A DNA stretch of 53,299 nucleotides. Source: Planctomycetota bacterium. Lineage in GTDB: Bacteria; Planctomycetota; SZUA-567; H5-PLA8. Shown piece after piece: positions 52,472-53,299 of this stretch. Below the pieces are notes generated by a model, which was given only the letters and a program-made list of their open reading frames with translations, was not told the origin of the DNA and did no database searches. The position numbers and the translations under genes are program-made. The first letter of the stretch is position 1, and the number at the start of each line of letters is the position of its first letter. Location: NCBI GenBank assembly GCA_016200135.1, contig JACQFI010000049.1, positions 1 to 53,299 on the forward strand, given 5' to 3'.

Positions 52472-52665
52472 AAGTGATCAGTAACTGAAGTCATCGGTAA
52501 CCGAAGTCATCAGTAACTGAAGTCATCCGTAACCGAAGTCATCCGTAACCGAAGGGATCAGTGAACAGCCTCCGCGCGGCTGTTCACTTTTGTTGCTGTT
52601 CACTTCTGTTACTGTTCACTTCCGTTACTGATCACTTTCGTTGCTTTTCACTTTCTTTTGAATCT
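52472..52665. repeat. palindromic 16-bp tandem-repeat element
   Basis: A left array with a 16-base period (AGTAACTGAAGTCATC-type, about five units, 52480-52560) leads to a perfect central hairpin: 52561-52570 pairs with 52578-52587 over seven bases. A right array with the same period (CTGTTCACTTYYGTTR-type, to about 52660) is an imperfect inverted copy of the left array. The complete element would be a single hairpin of about 190 bases between the TerB-like gene and the next small gene. Confidence 0.85.
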
Positions 52666-52683
52666 ACGCCCCCAGGAGGCCCC

Positions 52684-52917
52684 ATGGCCAAGACCACCTG
52701 CCCCATATCCCGAGCCGATTTTCGCGCGAAGGCCAAGCCGATGAAGGTTGAGATCAATGGCGTGCCGATGATGGCGGAGGTGAAGGAGTTCTCGACGGGC
52801 TCCTTCGGCTGGTACCTCAGCGGCAAGACCATGATCGAGATCGACGGCAAGACCGTCTCGGTCCAGGTCGGCGCGAATCTGACCGTGATCGGAAGCAAAG
52901 AACTGCCGAAGGAGTAA
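52684..52917 (+). CDS. small conserved hypothetical protein (77 aa)
   Basis: The 77-residue protein starts at an ATG with AGGAGG four bases upstream. It looks like a small beta-rich protein (MKVEINGVPMMAEVKEFSTG, TMIEIDGKTVSVQVGANLTV). I do not recognise a function; such proteins are found in the lineage inferred here. Its TAA stop codon is the first three bases of the heptamer array that follows. Confidence 0.7.
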   Translation: MAKTTCPISRADFRAKAKPMKVEINGVPMMAEVKEFSTGSFGWYLSGKTMIEIDGKTVSVQVGANLTVIGSKELPKE

Positions 52918-53059
52918 AACGTAAAACGTAAAACGTAAAACGTAAAACGTAAAACGTAAAACGTAAAACGGCAAACGCATCGGCAGACTTGATCTTACGG
53001 GAGCCGTGTCGTTTCAGTTTACGTTTTACGTTTTACGCTTTATGTTTTACGTTTTACGC
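52915..53059. repeat. palindromic TAAAACG heptamer element
   Basis: Eight perfect TAAAACG units fill 52915-52970, starting at the stop codon of the small gene. About six less perfect inverted units (ACGTTTT-type) fill 53017-53059. The two arrays enclose a unique loop of about 46 bases. The element separates the small gene from the GluQ-type gene on the same strand. Confidence 0.9.
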
Positions 53060-53066
53060 TACGTCA

Positions 53067-53299
53067 GTGATCTCAACCGGCAATCCATCACCAAAAGCAA
53101 CCGTTTCCCGCCTCGCCCCATCACCTACCGGCGCACTGCACCTCGGCAATGCGCGCACCTTTCTCTGGGCGTGGCTCTCGGCGCGCGCGCAGGGCGGCAA
53201 AGTGATCCTGCGCGGCGAGGACCTGGAGACCAAGGGCAAGCCGGGCGTCGTCGAGCGCATGCTCGACGACCTGCTCTGGCTGGGCCTCGATTGGGACGA
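53067..53299 (+). CDS. glutamyl-Q tRNA(Asp) synthetase-like protein (5' part)
   Basis: From a GTG at 53067 the frame is open to the window edge (77 codons). The N-terminus carries APSPTGALHLGNARTF, the HIGH-type class I synthetase motif of the GluRS/GluQRS family, and then LRGEDLETKGKPGVVERMLD and LLWLGLDWD. The RGEDLE variant and the short leader resemble GluQRS (YadB), which glutamylates queuosine in tRNA(Asp), more than full GluRS. The C-terminal part needed to decide is outside the window. No ribosome site is visible because the repeat array ends only seven bases upstream, so the start is uncertain. Confidence 0.72.
   Translation, partial: MISTGNPSPKATVSRLAPSPTGALHLGNARTFLWAWLSARAQGGKVILRGEDLETKGKPGVVERMLDDLLWLGLDWD

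Noticed and set aside
52472..53059. Tandem repeats considered as a CRISPR array
   Set aside because: Units are contiguous 7- or 16-mers without spacers, and there are no cas genes.

Overview
The window is about 53 kb of GC-rich bacterial DNA and is a chromosomal segment. No phage, IS, CRISPR, rRNA or tRNA was seen. Several features point to Planctomycetota or a neighbouring PVC/Hydrogenedentota-type lineage. These are many secreted proteins carrying one short HEAT-like module of the form LGxxxFxxRExA, a DUF4091 and a DUF4380 protein, a squalene-cyclase-like/VWA fusion, a TAXI protein with a C-terminal membrane segment, a giant multihaem cytochrome c beside a Rieske protein, and haem A synthesis genes in one operon with an ABC exporter, Sco and DUF420. 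The lineage call is an inference from gene content; no marker gene such as 16S is present.

Layout. 1-1.4 kb (-): a DUF2089 / SHOCT-like / bactofilin-like operon, cut by the left edge. 1.5-8.5 kb: a secreted BNR-repeat protein, a prenyltransferase-like plus VWA fusion and a DUF4091 protein. 8.6-11.5 kb (+): a CobB deacylase, a TIM-barrel isomerase and a DNRLRE surface protein. 11.5-14.6 kb (-): EttA, a membrane protein and DUF4380. 14.8-18.3 kb (-): three tandem secreted proteins sharing the HEAT-like module. 18.5-20.9 kb (-): larB-eda-nnrD. 21-24.8 kb (+): a NhaD-like antiporter, a LysM protein and a LacI-type HTH/PilZ fusion with a palindrome over its promoter. 24.9-31.2 kb: a 1300-residue TPR/DUF3857/transglutaminase protein, then a two-gene receiver/DUF4388 operon on the other strand. 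31.5-49.4 kb is mainly a respiratory region. 49.8-53.3 kb: a TAXI protein, an AT-rich hypothetical gene, a TerB-like gene, a small gene and the start of a GluQ-type synthetase.

How the genes fit together. The respiratory region encodes a split quinol:cytochrome c oxidoreductase. PetB-like and PetD-like cytochrome b halves lie at 47.4-49.4 kb. A Rieske protein and an eight-haem, 1366-residue membrane-anchored cytochrome c lie at 33.7-38.5 kb. Two cupredoxin lipoproteins with an amicyanin-type copper loop (39.1-41.0 kb), and a variant at 32.7-33.5 kb, are plausible electron carriers. Between them sits a tightly overlapping operon for haem A synthesis (ctaA, ctaB), a 73-residue protein, an ABC transporter, Sco and DUF420, which normally serves a haem-copper oxidase. 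No oxidase catalytic subunit is in the window.

The most unusual non-coding structure is a set of intergenic elements built from short tandem units (7 or 16 bp) followed by their own inverted copies. They lie directly at gene ends and would fold into long hairpins. Several start codons are TTG or GTG in 4-nt overlaps with the preceding stop codon, so translational coupling looks common here.
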